From the NCBI RefSeq assembly GCF_023278565.1, contig NC_064673.1, positions 310,001 through 374,000 of the forward strand: a stretch of DNA of 64,000 nucleotides, given 5' to 3'. Both the position numbers and the translations under genes were made by a program. Within the stretch, counting starts at the first letter, position 1, and the number at the start of each line of letters is the position of its first letter. Of the stretch, positions 42,714 to 53,347 are shown piece after piece. Under the pieces are notes generated by a model, which saw only the letters and a list, made by a program, of their open reading frames with translations, was not told where the DNA came from and made no database searches. The DNA comes from Colletotrichum lupini (lineage: Eukaryota; Ascomycota; Sordariomycetes; Glomerellales; Glomerellaceae).

Positions 42714-43435
42714 CCCCCCCCCGCCCCCCCCCCCCCCCCCCCGCCCCGCCCCCGCCCCCCCCCCCCCCCCCCCCCCCCCCCCCGCGCCCCCCCCCCCCCC
42801 CCCCCCCAGGCCCTTACCTGACCTGCCTTAGCACGCCTGCGGGCCTGCGCTGCACTGGTGTGCTGGGGCCCGCCTCTGCCAGCCCCGACGAACGACAGCT
42901 GCATGTTCCCTCCAGCAGTACGGAGTAGTGCCCAGTTGGTTAGCTCACTCGGATGGATTGCATTGCATGTCACTGACCGCAACTCCAACCTCTTCATTCT
43001 CTGTCTCTATCTTTACGGATACTTTTACCTTGTTGTCCTACCGTCGTTAGTGCAGTCCTGTCTCTCTTCTTAGACAGCCTCATTTCTCGTACAACGCCAG
43101 TGAAGCACGCCAGAACCACCGGTACCCTTGCTTGACTCAGAACCTAAGATACTTACTGATAGTACCTTACGGCCAGGGGTGCGCTTTATGACGTCTTACC
43201 GGGTCCCGTTTGTTAAAGAATAATTAACCTGGTGACTAACACCACGAAACCAAAATCACCCGACAAAGACGCACCACCTTTTCCTCCATACAACCCACAA
43301 CTACAACTACAAACCAACAAGCAGAGCAGACGACGCGGGAGGCATGATCGGCTTCCTCTCGACCGCCGCCAACATTGCGAACCCGACTCCAGATCTGGGC
43401 CACAGCCGTGCTGTGGTTCAGACCTCGACCAAACC
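41432..43435. other. Intergenic region containing a poly-C tract
   Basis: This 2-kb stretch is more A/T-rich in its first half and has no convincing gene. It contains the poly-C tract listed separately and a 10-bp word TACTCCGTAC (41944-41953) with its reverse complement at 42918-42927. The frame of the downstream Atos-type gene is open back to about 43232 but without an ATG until 43436. Confidence 0.5.
42671..42807. repeat. 137-bp near-homopolymeric C tract
   Basis: The tract begins with 40 uninterrupted C residues (42671-42710). Only seven non-C bases occur in all 137 positions: T42711 and G at 42723, 42743, 42748, 42754, 42784 and 42786. The reverse strand is therefore an extended G run that could form G-quadruplexes. 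No tract of this kind occurs elsewhere in the window. It may be real simple sequence, or an assembly or read artefact; flanks are ordinary sequence. Confidence 0.9.
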
Positions 43436-46012
43436 ATGCCCATCTTCCAGGACGATCTCGAACACCACCAGCACCTCTTATCATCCATAGCCGAGCACAG
43501 AGCGGCCGCCGCGCCAGAAACACCGCAAGCAGTTCCGCCCATACCACAACACCGACCGTCGCCCATGCGAAGACTCTCTGAAGAGAGCATACGAACCGAG
43601 CTATGCGAAGGTCCCATTATCGACAGCCCGACGAGGCCGTCAACACCCGAGACCGACACCGACACCGATGCTGCCGCCGCAGTTACCTCTGACAGGGCCG
43701 AGCTGATTGAACGGCTGAAGCGCGGGGAGAGCCCGACCTGGATCCCGAACCGCCGTGTCGCATCACCCAGGACCGATCTGGTGGCTCACAACATCACCAA
43801 GCTCGAGTCGCTCTTCAACAACCTGCCCCGCCCGAGCACGCCCAAGAGCCCCCGGCCGCCCTCGAGCTCGTCCAACAACAGCCTCTTGCCGCCGGCGAGC
43901 ATCACTCCGGACAGAGCAGCCGCCGACGGCTCGCGAGAGGACGATGAGCGGCTGCGCGAGGGGTTGAGCATACAGAGGCCGCGGTCTGCTCTGCACAGCG
44001 GCGACTTCACAGAGGACCACCAGCCGAGGCCGCGGTCGCGGCAGCAGCAGGAGCAGGATACGACACAGGAGGAGACGACGCATGGCGCAACCAACAAGTT
44101 CTTGGCGTCGCGCAATTCATGGCTCGCAACGTCACCACCGCGGGACTTTTCTCCGTTTCAGTTCGAGACGAGGTTGCCGTTTCCGGCGACGAATGACGAC
44201 TACCGATCCGTCCCGTCCTCCTTGTCCTCCTCATTCTCGTCTAGCTTCGTCTACAAGCCGCCGACGAGCCCGCTGGTCCAGTCCGAGAGCAACGACCAGC
44301 TCGACCTTTCTGCGCCGCTCAACAGCATCGCCATTACCGGGGGCTCACCGAGTTTCGCGGGCCCTTTGCGGCGACACACGTTGAACTCGGTCACATCGTC
44401 CCCCTTTGCGTTCCCCTCGCCCAGGCAGTCCTCGCACCGGGGCACAGCGGCGCTGCCGTACCAGGCGCACCAGCCGCGGCGCTCCCTCACGTCGATCCCG
44501 CAGGTGCCGCTCCCTGGGGCCGCCTCGTCGCCGCAGACGCCCGCGGCGTTTCTGAGACCCAGGCGGCCGTCGTTCAACTCGGACACCTCCCCCTTGCAGC
44601 ACGCCTCCATGGTCGGGTCGTACGAGGAGAGCATCCTCCGCGGCCGCATGTCCACGACCCCGTCCAAGCCGCTCGACTTTCTTGCGCAGATTGGCGTGCT
44701 GGGGCTAGGCAAGTGCAAATCCAGTCTGCGGTGTCCCGCCCATGTGACGTTGCCGTTTCCCGCCGTGTTTTACAGCTACGGGGGAGCTTCGCAAGGGCGT
44801 GTGCGGTCGGAAGACGGCCCCAGCCCGTACGTCGGCCAGATTGACCTGGAAAACGGTCTACCCAACCCCGAGGAGGGACAGCGGTCCAAGAGGAAGATGC
44901 AAAGCCGGTACGTCGAGAAGAAGATTGCCGAAGACGACGTCCTCATGGCGGATGGGCCCGCGGACGGGTCCTCGGATCGTGCCGCACAGCGGGCCAGACG
45001 GAGATCGGCGTCTCCGAGAGCTCCGCCGGGCGGGAGTTATCGCATCCCCGAAAAGGGGCAGATCCAAATCGTCATCAAGAACCCTAACAAGACGGCGGTG
45101 AAGCTATTCCTGGTGCCCTACGACCTGGCCGGTATGGAACCCGGAACCAAGACGTTTATCCGGCAGCGAAGTTACTCCGCGGGTCCCATTATGGAGACGA
45201 ACACGCCCGGGTTAGAGGACGCACCCGGTGCCGCCGCCGCCGCCGCCGACCGCCCGATCCTGCGGTACCTCGTGCACCTCCACATCTGCTGCCCGTCCAA
45301 GGGGCGCTTCTACCTCTACAAGAGCGTCCGCATCGTCTTTGCCAACCGCGTCCCCGACGGGAAAGAAAAGCTCCGAAACGAGACGACGAACCCGGAGCCG
45401 CGGTTCACGCCCTACAAGCCCATCCGCGTGATGCACCCGCCCATGTCGAGCAGCCACAGCGGACCTGCGGCGACGCTCGCGGCCGAAAAGGCGTTTCGGA
45501 GGCGGAGTGCCGGGTTTCCCTTGGTTCCGTCTGCCTACCCGTACGCGGCGGATGGTGGGAGTACATCAGACGGGTTCTCGCAATCGCCGCAGGCCGCGGG
45601 GTACAGTCAGCAGTCACCGTCACCCTTTAGCTTTGGCGGGGGAAACAATAATCAGCCCGTGGAAGCGGTGCCGTTTGCCCTTTCGGGGCGAGGGCGTGCC
45701 CGTCTGGGGAGCGACGTCAGCGACACGACAAACACGACGAGTACCACGACGCCCGGCATCCTGTCGCCGCAGTCGGAGCAGGCGAGCAGGCCGACGACAA
45801 AGGACGGCTGGGACGCGCATATTGCGAGGTACGAGAAGCTGAGCAAGGGGGACGTCGGGTACGGCGGCAACGCGTTCGCGCCGTCCTCTGGGCGCGGCGG
45901 GAGTCCTGGTGGCGCTGCGGAGGGGTTGCTTTCGCAGCGGCTGAGGTCTTTGGGTGTACAGAACCAGGGACAGGGGCAGCAGCAAGGTGAGATGCCTTTT
46001 GGTCGACCGTAG
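43436..46012 (+). CDS. Atos/FAM214-type protein with DUF4210 and chromosome-segregation domains
   Basis: The predicted protein has 858 residues in one exon. The first ~390 residues are Ser/Pro-rich and probably disordered. EESILRGRMST (about 395) starts the Atos-like domain, followed by DFLAQIGVLGLGKCKSSLRCPAHVTLPFPAVFYSYGG split over two strands, GSYRIPEKGQIQIVIKNPNKTAVKLFLVPYD, and the C-terminal domain KGRFYLYKSVRIVFANR. In animals Atos proteins are transcription-linked regulators; fission yeast relatives are annotated for meiotic chromosome segregation. The ATG at 43436 (ACCATGCCC) is the first in frame. An out-of-frame ATG at 43344 could belong to an upstream exon, so the start is uncertain. 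The last ~190 residues are Gly/Ser/Gln-rich. Confidence 0.82.
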   Translation: MPIFQDDLEHHQHLLSSIAEHRAAAAPETPQAVPPIPQHRPSPMRRLSEESIRTELCEGPIIDSPTRPSTPETDTDTDAAAAVTSDRAELIERLKRGESPTWIPNRRVASPRTDLVAHNITKLESLFNNLPRPSTPKSPRPPSSSSNNSLLPPASITPDRAAADGSREDDERLREGLSIQRPRSALHSGDFTEDHQPRPRSRQQQEQDTTQEETTHGATNKFLASRNSWLATSPPRDFSPFQFETRLPFPATNDDYRSVPSSLSSSFSSSFVYKPPTSPLVQSESNDQLDLSAPLNSIAITGGSPSFAGPLRRHTLNSVTSSPFAFPSPRQSSHRGTAALPYQAHQPRRSLTSIPQVPLPGAASSPQTPAAFLRPRRPSFNSDTSPLQHASMVGSYEESILRGRMSTTPSKPLDFLAQIGVLGLGKCKSSLRCPAHVTLPFPAVFYSYGGASQGRVRSEDGPSPYVGQIDLENGLPNPEEGQRSKRKMQSRYVEKKIAEDDVLMADGPADGSSDRAAQRARRRSASPRAPPGGSYRIPEKGQIQIVIKNPNKTAVKLFLVPYDLAGMEPGTKTFIRQRSYSAGPIMETNTPGLEDAPGAAAAAADRPILRYLVHLHICCPSKGRFYLYKSVRIVFANRVPDGKEKLRNETTNPEPRFTPYKPIRVMHPPMSSSHSGPAATLAAEKAFRRRSAGFPLVPSAYPYAADGGSTSDGFSQSPQAAGYSQQSPSPFSFGGGNNNQPVEAVPFALSGRGRARLGSDVSDTTNTTSTTTPGILSPQSEQASRPTTKDGWDAHIARYEKLSKGDVGYGGNAFAPSSGRGGSPGGAAEGLLSQRLRSLGVQNQGQGQQQGEMPFGRP

Positions 46013-47898
46013 TGAACGTGGTTCACTTGGAGACTTGACATCATACTGGAGCCATTTTGTACATACTTACGACACCGATTTTGGTGTTTTTACTTATTTA
46101 GCCCCGGGTTATATGGGTAAGGGTCACTAAGGGCGCTTTGTTTTATGGGAAACGGGGTATGTCATAGACGGATGGAGTTTTTGGGTATTTAGGCACGTTC
46201 CGCCGAGGGCGGCGGTGTTCATATCGAGATATCTTATGAGAGATAGTACTTACTCATCTTGGTGCGTACTTGATCAGTCGTTTGCAGTGGATGCTGGTGA
46301 TCGAATCGTAGGTGAGTCCCCGAGAGGCCGGGTGTCTGACATGGAAGCCTTTTCATATCACTCGGCTCAAAGCCATACACTCATAAACTAAGCACCTCAC
46401 TCTATCAAATTCGAGATCCTCCACGCGGAGTCCTGGAGATCCTGAACACATGGTAGCGACGTCCCCGGGTGGCCGGAGTACTTCACGGAAGCCATCCCCG
46501 TGTCCTACATGCAGTTCGTTCTACGGATGCCTGCTATCTCTGCGCGTGGTCTTTTTGAGATCTCCCTCCCCGACGGGGTCTCGCAGCGCTCCGCCCTCCC
46601 GCCTTCCCGTCCGTCTGTCTTTTGATTTCCCGAGTGCGAAAGCGCAAGGCGGTTTGGTGGTTTGCGTGCGGTCTTGGCTGTGTTTATTTAGGTGTTGGCT
46701 GAGAACACACGGTTGCGGGACACGGACTTTGAGGTGGGAGGCACGGATGATGGGAGGAGATCAGGCAAAGTGTGAAGGAAGTGAGTGGGTGATAACATAG
46801 TGTACATCATGATGAGCACTCTTTCGACTCGTACCAAGGCAATCGCTTCTCTGATTAAGGCTAAGTGGATGCTACGTATGAAGTGCGCTTGAAGGGTTTG
46901 ATGGATGCTTTTCTCTTTCCTATTTTTTCTGGTATTCATTTTTTTAGACATTTATTAGTTTAGTACTCATCGTCGTAGAGACGGTGAGAGCGGTGGCCGA
47001 GTGACGTGAGCGGAACACGTTGTTGTCACCCACTTGGCGGGATCATGAAGGTACGAGTGAGATTGTGAGTCCAGACCGGGGATGTCAGACCACTGTGATG
47101 AGTGCACTTACTTTCATGATGCCAGACATCGGGTTAATGAGGAGAGGGGTTCTTGGGGTTTATGCGCCCACTCTCATCACTCACTCACTCTCACCTCCTC
47201 TTACATCTGAGCGTCGACATTTTCAAATACTTCAAATGACGGAATCCCACGCTCGACAAAGTCCGAGCGAAGCATCTCAGTGCCCTGTCATTGGCGATGA
47301 AATCTCACGGATTCGACATCAGACGGTTTCACTGCGGCATATTCTCGCCGTGAGCCCGCCGCCTGCAGCGGGGGATGCTTAGGAGTGGTGGTGGTGTGAA
47401 ACGCCTTCGCCTTCGCGTTTTGCACGGGAGGGGCTGTGTCATTTTTTTTTTGGTATTCCTTCTTTGGTGGTGAGGGAGATTCCGTCGTGGTCTGCGACTT
47501 TCTCTCACAATGCCCCCTCCTCACTTACAATGCCGTCCGAGTGAGGCGGCGTCATCTGAAGCGAGTCTGGTCGTGAGTACGCAAGTACGCAATGGGCGGC
47601 CCCCGTCGCTGAGGAGCTCACTTACATGATCCCATGTGTGTGACGCAACTCTCTCATCAACCGCCAAGGACGTTTGGACATTGCCCACGCACATGTCAAA
47701 GCTTTGAAATACCCTGAACAACCCCCCTTGACAATCCTTTGGGTTTCTGGTAACCTAGAGGTCCCTTATTCGATCCAAGGTTACCTTTTGCGGCTCTGCG
47801 GTTGACGATCACCCGAACGATCACCATCTGGGTACACCCAAACGAAACAACCTCACTTACACCACCTTGGCACGACTTACACGAACACAAGGGGCGCG
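46013..47898. other. Intergenic region upstream of the cutinase gene
   Basis: I see no supported gene in this 1.9 kb. Short frames (for example 46450-46800 and 47020-47382, forward) are of mixed composition. The last 150 bp before 47899 is an A/C-rich leader. Confidence 0.5.
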
Positions 47899-48938
47899 AT
47901 GAGGCCGTCATCCGCCCTCCTCCTCCTCTCGTCAGCCCTGCTACACCAGCAGACCACGGCGCTGACGATACCGATACCCTCACTACAAACGACACCAACA
48001 CCACCGCAAAAGATCAAGGGAAACCCCTACCGCGACAGGGACCTCTCGAGCCTCCTCTCCGGCTCCTTCGAGGTCCTCGACCGCGTGCCGGGCCTGGTGG
48101 ACAAAGTCGTCAACACGACGCTGCTGGTCGTGCGCGCCCTCCGCGAGACGGTCGCCGAGAACGGCATCACGCAAAACGACCTCGACACGGCCCTCGGCAT
48201 CAACGGCACGACGGGCATGCCGCTCCCGCTCCCGGGGAACACCACCCGCGCCGTGACGTGTCCGGACGTGGCCGTCCTCTTTGCCCGGGGGACCAACGAG
48301 CCAGGTACGCCCCGTCCCCCCCTGAACGGAACGTAGTCGAGAGACTGACAAACACAGGCAACGTGGGCTTCCTCACCGGGCCCCCCTTCTTCGACGCCCT
48401 CCGCACATACATGAACGGAACGGGCTCCATCGCAATCCAGGGAGTAAACTCCTACCCGGCCGACCCGCCAGGCTTCTTCGCAGGCGGCTCCGCCACGGGC
48501 GCCGCCTTCGCCGCGCAGGTCGCCTCCCGCACACTCTCCGCCTGCCCAGACACCCGCCTCACGGTCTCGGGCTACTCCCAGGGCTCGCAGGTGGCCCGCC
48601 TCGCCGTGGCGCAGTTGCCGCCCGACCAGCGCGCGCGGCTGTCGAGCGTCGTGCTGTTTGGCGACCCGTTGGGCGGGAAAGCCATTGACGGGGTCGATCC
48701 GACCAAGTTGCTCGTCGTGTGCCACACGGGGGATAACATCTGCCAGGGGGGCAACTTCATCTTCAACCCGCATCTCGATTATAGCCTCGACGCGCCGACG
48801 GCCGCGCTGTTTGTGATGCAGAGGAGTAAGCTTGGGCTTGCGAGCCGCGATGCGCTGAACGAGGGCATGGGGGACACCATGGTGGGCACCGTCCAAGGCA
48901 TCATGCACTCTCCAAAGGACGGGATAGCGAGTGATTAA
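47899..48938 (+). CDS. Secreted cutinase-family serine esterase with N-terminal extension
   Basis: Exons 47899-48304 and 48358-48938 give 328 residues (phase 1 junction). Residues 1-22 (MRPSSALLLLSSALLHQQTTA) form a signal peptide. The cutinase core starts at C121 with VLFARGTNEPG (FARGT oxyanion region), then GYSQG with the nucleophile Ser209, catalytic Asp261 in GDNIC, and His274 in NPHLDY. Cys121/Cys198 and Cys257/Cys264 match the two conserved disulfides. Cutinases hydrolyse cutin and other polyesters outside the cell. About 100 residues between signal peptide and core are extra; they are partly helical (SFEVLDRVPGLVDKVV) with three Asn-linked glycosylation sequons. The intron (48305-48357) ends CACAG and joining rebuilds EPGNVG, a family-conserved stretch. 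Confidence 0.91.
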
Positions 48939-49157
48939 CGGGTTGTGGCTTGTTGGAGTTTTCAACCAAGATTAGACCAAAGCTAATAAACAAAAGTTGT
49001 ATTGTCACATCTACCGTCATCCCCGTCGAGGAGGATGTCAAAACCTCTCCAAGAAATCAACGCTGCAATTAAATGCCTTCTAAACAACACACTCATGTCT
49101 GGTCTAATAAGTCTTGTACAAGATATCTCTGTTGATACACGCCGCGTCCCCATAGGG

Positions 49158-52100
49158 TCAGTCGGACACTGCCGACGAACCCCGGGGCCGCAGGCCGTCG
49201 ATAGTAATTCCACCCGTAGTCATTGATGAATGCTCAGGCTGTTGCGCCGACAAAGTGCTCTCAGGTTGAGAGCCAACATCTTCCACGCGAGGCACCGACG
49301 ACGACGAACCCTGAGTCCGCAGGCCGTCGATAGTCACTCCGCTCGTGATTATCAGTGAAGCCTCGGGCGCTTGCGCTGACGATGATGGATCCTGAGGAAG
49401 GGAGGGCACCAATAACATCCGGGTCCGCAGACCGTCAATCGTGACACCGCCCATGGTAAACGACAGAGACTCCGTCTGCGAGCCAAGGGTGCCTCCCTCA
49501 TCCACTACCGAGAGCACCTCTTCGGCCCGCGCCTCCACGAACCTCTTTTGGGTGCCATAGAGCTCCTTTTCGATACCTACGCCCGTGTACACCATTCTCC
49601 TGAGTGCATCCTCCAGGCGCGGACACAGCTCCTTAAAGGTGTTGAATTTGCGCGCCGCCTCGCCCGACCACATGGCTGTGCGTCGCAGCTCATAGTATTC
49701 CTTGGATAGGAGGATGATGGTGTACGATGTCGGGCGTAGCACTTGCGACGAGCTCTGAACGCGACGCGTCACGAGCGGTAGGTTCCTCTTGACTTGCGCG
49801 CGTATGCGATTCTGCTGCCAGCCCGTCCATCTCAGCATCAGGTACTCCTCGCATACCTTGCAGGCGTCCATCCAAGCTCCCGTGCGGGCGAGGCCCTGGA
49901 CCAGAAGGTTAAAGGCCCGGCGCTCCAACATGAAGCCCGACACAAGTAGCTTCTCAAAGCCCCTCTTCAGTCGCGTCCTGCTCTGTAGCTCCACACATAC
50001 CTGTGTAAAGGTCTCAAACGGCTTGGAAAGACGGTAACGGTGCCGCGGCAGAACCGCTCTCCGATTACCCCCCCATTCGGCTGGACGAGCAATGGCCAAG
50101 ACCCTGTCATATATTTGTCTCCACGTTGCCAGAGCCTCTTCGTACTTCTTGTTGGATGCATCCTCCTTCATCGTATAGTATAGCCACTCGACAGGAGTTT
50201 CATTGTTGACGGAACTGGTCGTGGCTGCAGTGTTGTCCCTCTGTAGCTGTTGGAGTTCTCTGACGGCGTCGTAATCGCGATACGCAGCGAAGAGCCGGAT
50301 GGCCTCATCAAGCAGAACGCGCAGGCGGTGCAAGGAATCGGCGCGCCGTATCGAGGAGCCACTCCGTTCATGGTCCGCTTTGTTGGCCAGCTCCCGAATA
50401 TATGTCATCAACTCCTCCATGCCGTCAACGTTGTTTTCATCTTGATTGTAAGCAAACAACTGCTGCTTGATCATGATCCGGGCCTGGGCAATGCGACCCT
50501 TGACCGACTTTGTCTTGTATCGTCGCAACTGCTTCGTCACCTTGCGAGCTAGGCCCAAATGGCGATCGTCCAGGGCAGCCTGCACGACGGTCTCAAAATG
50601 GTCTGGAACCACTTTGAACGATTTCTCAAAGGCAGCCGAACGCAGCAGCCTGTACGCCATTTGTGTTTGCCCGCAGCGGACCAAGGCGCGGAGCAGCTGT
50701 GTATGGGTTTTGGGCGTCCACTTGACGCCTTGCTTCGCCATGGCCTCCAAGTCACGAGCGACAGCAGGCAGATTGCGGCGATTCGCTTGAGACCGCAAAA
50801 GAGCGTTCCAAAGGATGCCGTGGTCGCCCGGAACGTTGTTGGCGTGCGCATCGAGACAAACTGACAACATGGCTCTCGTCCGGTCATGCCAAGAGTAGGC
50901 CCGGATGACCCTCTCAAGCATGGTGGCGTCCGGCTCGATGCCTAGCGATTTCGCTTTCTCGAGAAGCTGCAAGGTCTTTGCGATGTCTCCGTCTGTCGAA
51001 GAGGTGGACATGATGGTAGCAAAAGAATACTTGTCGGGTGATACGTTCTCGCAGAGCTCTTCAAACACTGACATGGCGAGGTCGTAGTTCGCACAGGCGC
51101 TCTTGAGAAGCTGATTCCAGCTTTCAGTATTTGGTATCACGCCATGCTTTTCTATCATCTCGTCAAAGAATCGACGTGCGCTCTTGTAGTCCTGGAGGTT
51201 CGCATAGGCGTTGATGACGTAGTTGAATGTTTCTGGCTCCCGAAGGACGTGGCGGTGACGGTAGGCGCCGACATAGTTGTCCCACAAACGCTCCAGAGAC
51301 TTGACGTCGCCTCGTGATGCGTAGTACTTGAGGAACTTCCTGAACCCCCAACGGTCCAGTCCCCCGTAGCTGGTATGGTAGTCTTCGTAGACCTGCTCGA
51401 GGCCCGCGACATTGTCTGGGTAAAAGATATCAAACATGCCATGGAGAATTCTCCAGTGTGGTCTCACCTTGGGAAATGACCGGTACACACGGTACACCTT
51501 GGCCAACCCCTCTTGTTGTCCTCGTGCCATGGCTTCCGAGAGATAAATGTTGAACCACTTGCTCTGGTCCTTTTCGATGAGTTTGAGCAGAGGCAATGCT
51601 TCTTTGGGCTTGCATGGTTGCTGGATTGCACGCCTGACCGCCTTGTTGAGCAAGATTCTGAGTCTCTGCGCTACTTCTGGTTCTTGCGCCTCGACCTCCT
51701 TGGCGAAGCTCATGGCAAGGGCCCCGAGGTTGGGAGTTGCTGCAAGCTGCGTCAACTTTCCGCAGTTGATGCCTTTGGCGAGGTACACCGTGTGATACGA
51801 TGACCAAACCCGACTGACGGTTTTCCAATCGCCCTTTGCAAAGAAATGACCCAGCAGCTCGTCCAGACCGCACACGAAAGCCTTTTCGTCCAGCGCCGTG
51901 TGGTATAGCCGCAACGCTTCGGTCTCTCGACCCAGGCGTAGATATGCCGTGACAACTGATGTCAAGGCCAATGTGGTCCACTGACTGTCGTCGATTTGGG
52001 GGAACAAGAGAACGACCCTTCGCGCATCGATCACATTGGCGGACCAATACAGGTATTCAATGATCTCGGGCCGAAACTCTGGTTGCAGACTCGGCTCCAA

Positions 52101-52736
52101 CTGCGAGTAGAGCTGCCATATGGACCCAAAGTACTCCGTGTCTTTGTCGGCCATCAGCTCCCTCATCAGTTGCGGCCGCGACCCGGCGCCGGCGTATGAC
52201 GGACCGCTATGCGTATCATGCGAGCTGGTTATGTCGTAGTCATCTTCTTCGTCTTCCTCGGCCGGATCTACATCTTGCTGGTATTCGTACCGCTGGTCTT
52301 GCACAGCAGATCCTTCTCCCCAGTTCGTTGACAATGCCCCTGGCGAGTCAGAGTCTTTTGTGGAAGTCGCAACCGTGGAAGAGGTGAATGGTCTAGACCG
52401 CCGTGGAAGCCGTCGAATGGACGCCAGGTGATCGTGAGGAAGGCCTGGAGAGGCTCTGCGTAAGAAGGAGGCGGTTCCGCTGGGGTAGAGAAAGTCGAGA
52501 AGAAAGGTCGAGGCGGCGAGGGTTTCGGGAGGCGTTGGCGGCGGATCGGAGTAGGTGAGTTGCTCGGTAGCATGGAAACGCGCAGCCAGCAAGTAGCTGG
52601 AGATATCTATGGCCGCGGCGCCATGCTGCCAGAAGCCGGTGTGCAACCTGCGCTGGCTTCTAAGTTGTCGCACGGCGGATGGAAGAGCATGAAGACTGGT
52701 GCATGATTCCAGGGTCGCCGCCGTTCTCTCCAGCAT
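49158..52736 (-). CDS. Pentatricopeptide repeat (PPR) protein, probably mitochondrial
   Basis: This is one open frame of 1192 residues. The N-terminus (MLERTAATLESC...RQLRSQRRLHTG) is Arg/Ser/Leu-rich with few acids and probably targets mitochondria. From about residue 230 to 900 helical pairs of about 35 residues recur; clear PPR units include FNYVINAYANLQDYKSARRF and WNQLLKSACANYDLAMSVF, SFATIMSTSSTDGDIAKTL and HTQLLRALVRCGQTQMAYRL. Such proteins bind organellar RNA to control its stability or translation. The size recalls Pet309/Cya-5-type COX1 activators, but I cannot assign a target. The last ~110 residues carry three copies of a GVTIDGLR motif. The ATG at 52736 is the first ATG in frame; upstream codons are open only to a GTG. 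It is divergent from SRP68. Confidence 0.87.
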   Translation of the reverse strand: MLERTAATLESCTSLHALPSAVRQLRSQRRLHTGFWQHGAAAIDISSYLLAARFHATEQLTYSDPPPTPPETLAASTFLLDFLYPSGTASFLRRASPGLPHDHLASIRRLPRRSRPFTSSTVATSTKDSDSPGALSTNWGEGSAVQDQRYEYQQDVDPAEEDEEDDYDITSSHDTHSGPSYAGAGSRPQLMRELMADKDTEYFGSIWQLYSQLEPSLQPEFRPEIIEYLYWSANVIDARRVVLLFPQIDDSQWTTLALTSVVTAYLRLGRETEALRLYHTALDEKAFVCGLDELLGHFFAKGDWKTVSRVWSSYHTVYLAKGINCGKLTQLAATPNLGALAMSFAKEVEAQEPEVAQRLRILLNKAVRRAIQQPCKPKEALPLLKLIEKDQSKWFNIYLSEAMARGQQEGLAKVYRVYRSFPKVRPHWRILHGMFDIFYPDNVAGLEQVYEDYHTSYGGLDRWGFRKFLKYYASRGDVKSLERLWDNYVGAYRHRHVLREPETFNYVINAYANLQDYKSARRFFDEMIEKHGVIPNTESWNQLLKSACANYDLAMSVFEELCENVSPDKYSFATIMSTSSTDGDIAKTLQLLEKAKSLGIEPDATMLERVIRAYSWHDRTRAMLSVCLDAHANNVPGDHGILWNALLRSQANRRNLPAVARDLEAMAKQGVKWTPKTHTQLLRALVRCGQTQMAYRLLRSAAFEKSFKVVPDHFETVVQAALDDRHLGLARKVTKQLRRYKTKSVKGRIAQARIMIKQQLFAYNQDENNVDGMEELMTYIRELANKADHERSGSSIRRADSLHRLRVLLDEAIRLFAAYRDYDAVRELQQLQRDNTAATTSSVNNETPVEWLYYTMKEDASNKKYEEALATWRQIYDRVLAIARPAEWGGNRRAVLPRHRYRLSKPFETFTQVCVELQSRTRLKRGFEKLLVSGFMLERRAFNLLVQGLARTGAWMDACKVCEEYLMLRWTGWQQNRIRAQVKRNLPLVTRRVQSSSQVLRPTSYTIILLSKEYYELRRTAMWSGEAARKFNTFKELCPRLEDALRRMVYTGVGIEKELYGTQKRFVEARAEEVLSVVDEGGTLGSQTESLSFTMGGVTIDGLRTRMLLVPSLPQDPSSSAQAPEASLIITSGVTIDGLRTQGSSSSVPRVEDVGSQPESTLSAQQPEHSSMTTGGITIDGLRPRGSSAVSD
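49189..49442 (-). repeat. Threefold degenerate repeat in the PPR protein tail
   Basis: A 17-bp word, CGCAGGCCGTCGATAGT, occurs identically at 49189-49205 and 49319-49335, and with three changes at 49426-49442. The spacing is 130 and 107 bp. In protein each copy encodes [G/S]-G-[V/I]-T-I-D-G-L-R-[T/P]-[R/Q] after a Ser/Glu-rich spacer. This suggests tandem duplication of a short C-terminal exon segment. Confidence 0.8.
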
Positions 52737-53347
52737 TGGGATTGAAGCTGTCACCAACACGGTACGTATCGATCATGTATGGCGGACATCAAACGCACTC
52801 GGGCACATGCTGGTCGTGGGTGTCGTTGGTGTTGTCGCGCAATGTCGAAAAAGTTTTGGGTGGAGTCGCGAAATCGAAGACGTCGTCGACCGACCGAGGT
52901 GTTGCCCGAGCTGAGCTAAGCTAGATTGGCCTACGCAGGGTATCTCAATGAGGGTATCAATTGGGAAAGATCTCCCAGTGACGACTTATGATCTATTCTG
53001 CAAATGCGAACAAAGGGCCCGCCGGAAAGTATGCACGATGCCTTCAAAGAGCGCTGTATCAGTCCATAATCCACCTACCATCATGGACTTTTTCGGGGAG
53101 CTTCAACCAATGACTTGGCGTTGATGGGAACATCTTCAACCCGGCGTCCGCCCCAGCTTACCTAATGACCGGAGGTGTGCAGTCAGGAGGTTAGTGACAC
53201 ACCCCAAATTTTGACATTGAAGCAGAGGACACTGGTGAGCCCCACCAATCCCCCGCGCAGCGCAGAGGTCGATTCGACATCATCCCGTCCCCTTTGGTGT
53301 GGCCTGTCGCGATTCTGCCTCCCCGTCGAACGGACGAACCCACAGCG
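52737..53347. other. Divergent promoter region PPR gene / SRP68
   Basis: It separates the two start codons and must hold both promoters. I see no TATA box in good position and no extra gene. Confidence 0.55.

Noticed and set aside
42577..42831. Poly-proline open frame across the C tract
   Set aside because: Any frame through poly-C gives proline; no coding evidence on either side.
46990..47060. GGTGGCCGAGTGA, a tRNA D-arm-like word
   Set aside because: No T-arm or acceptor pairing follows within tRNA distance.
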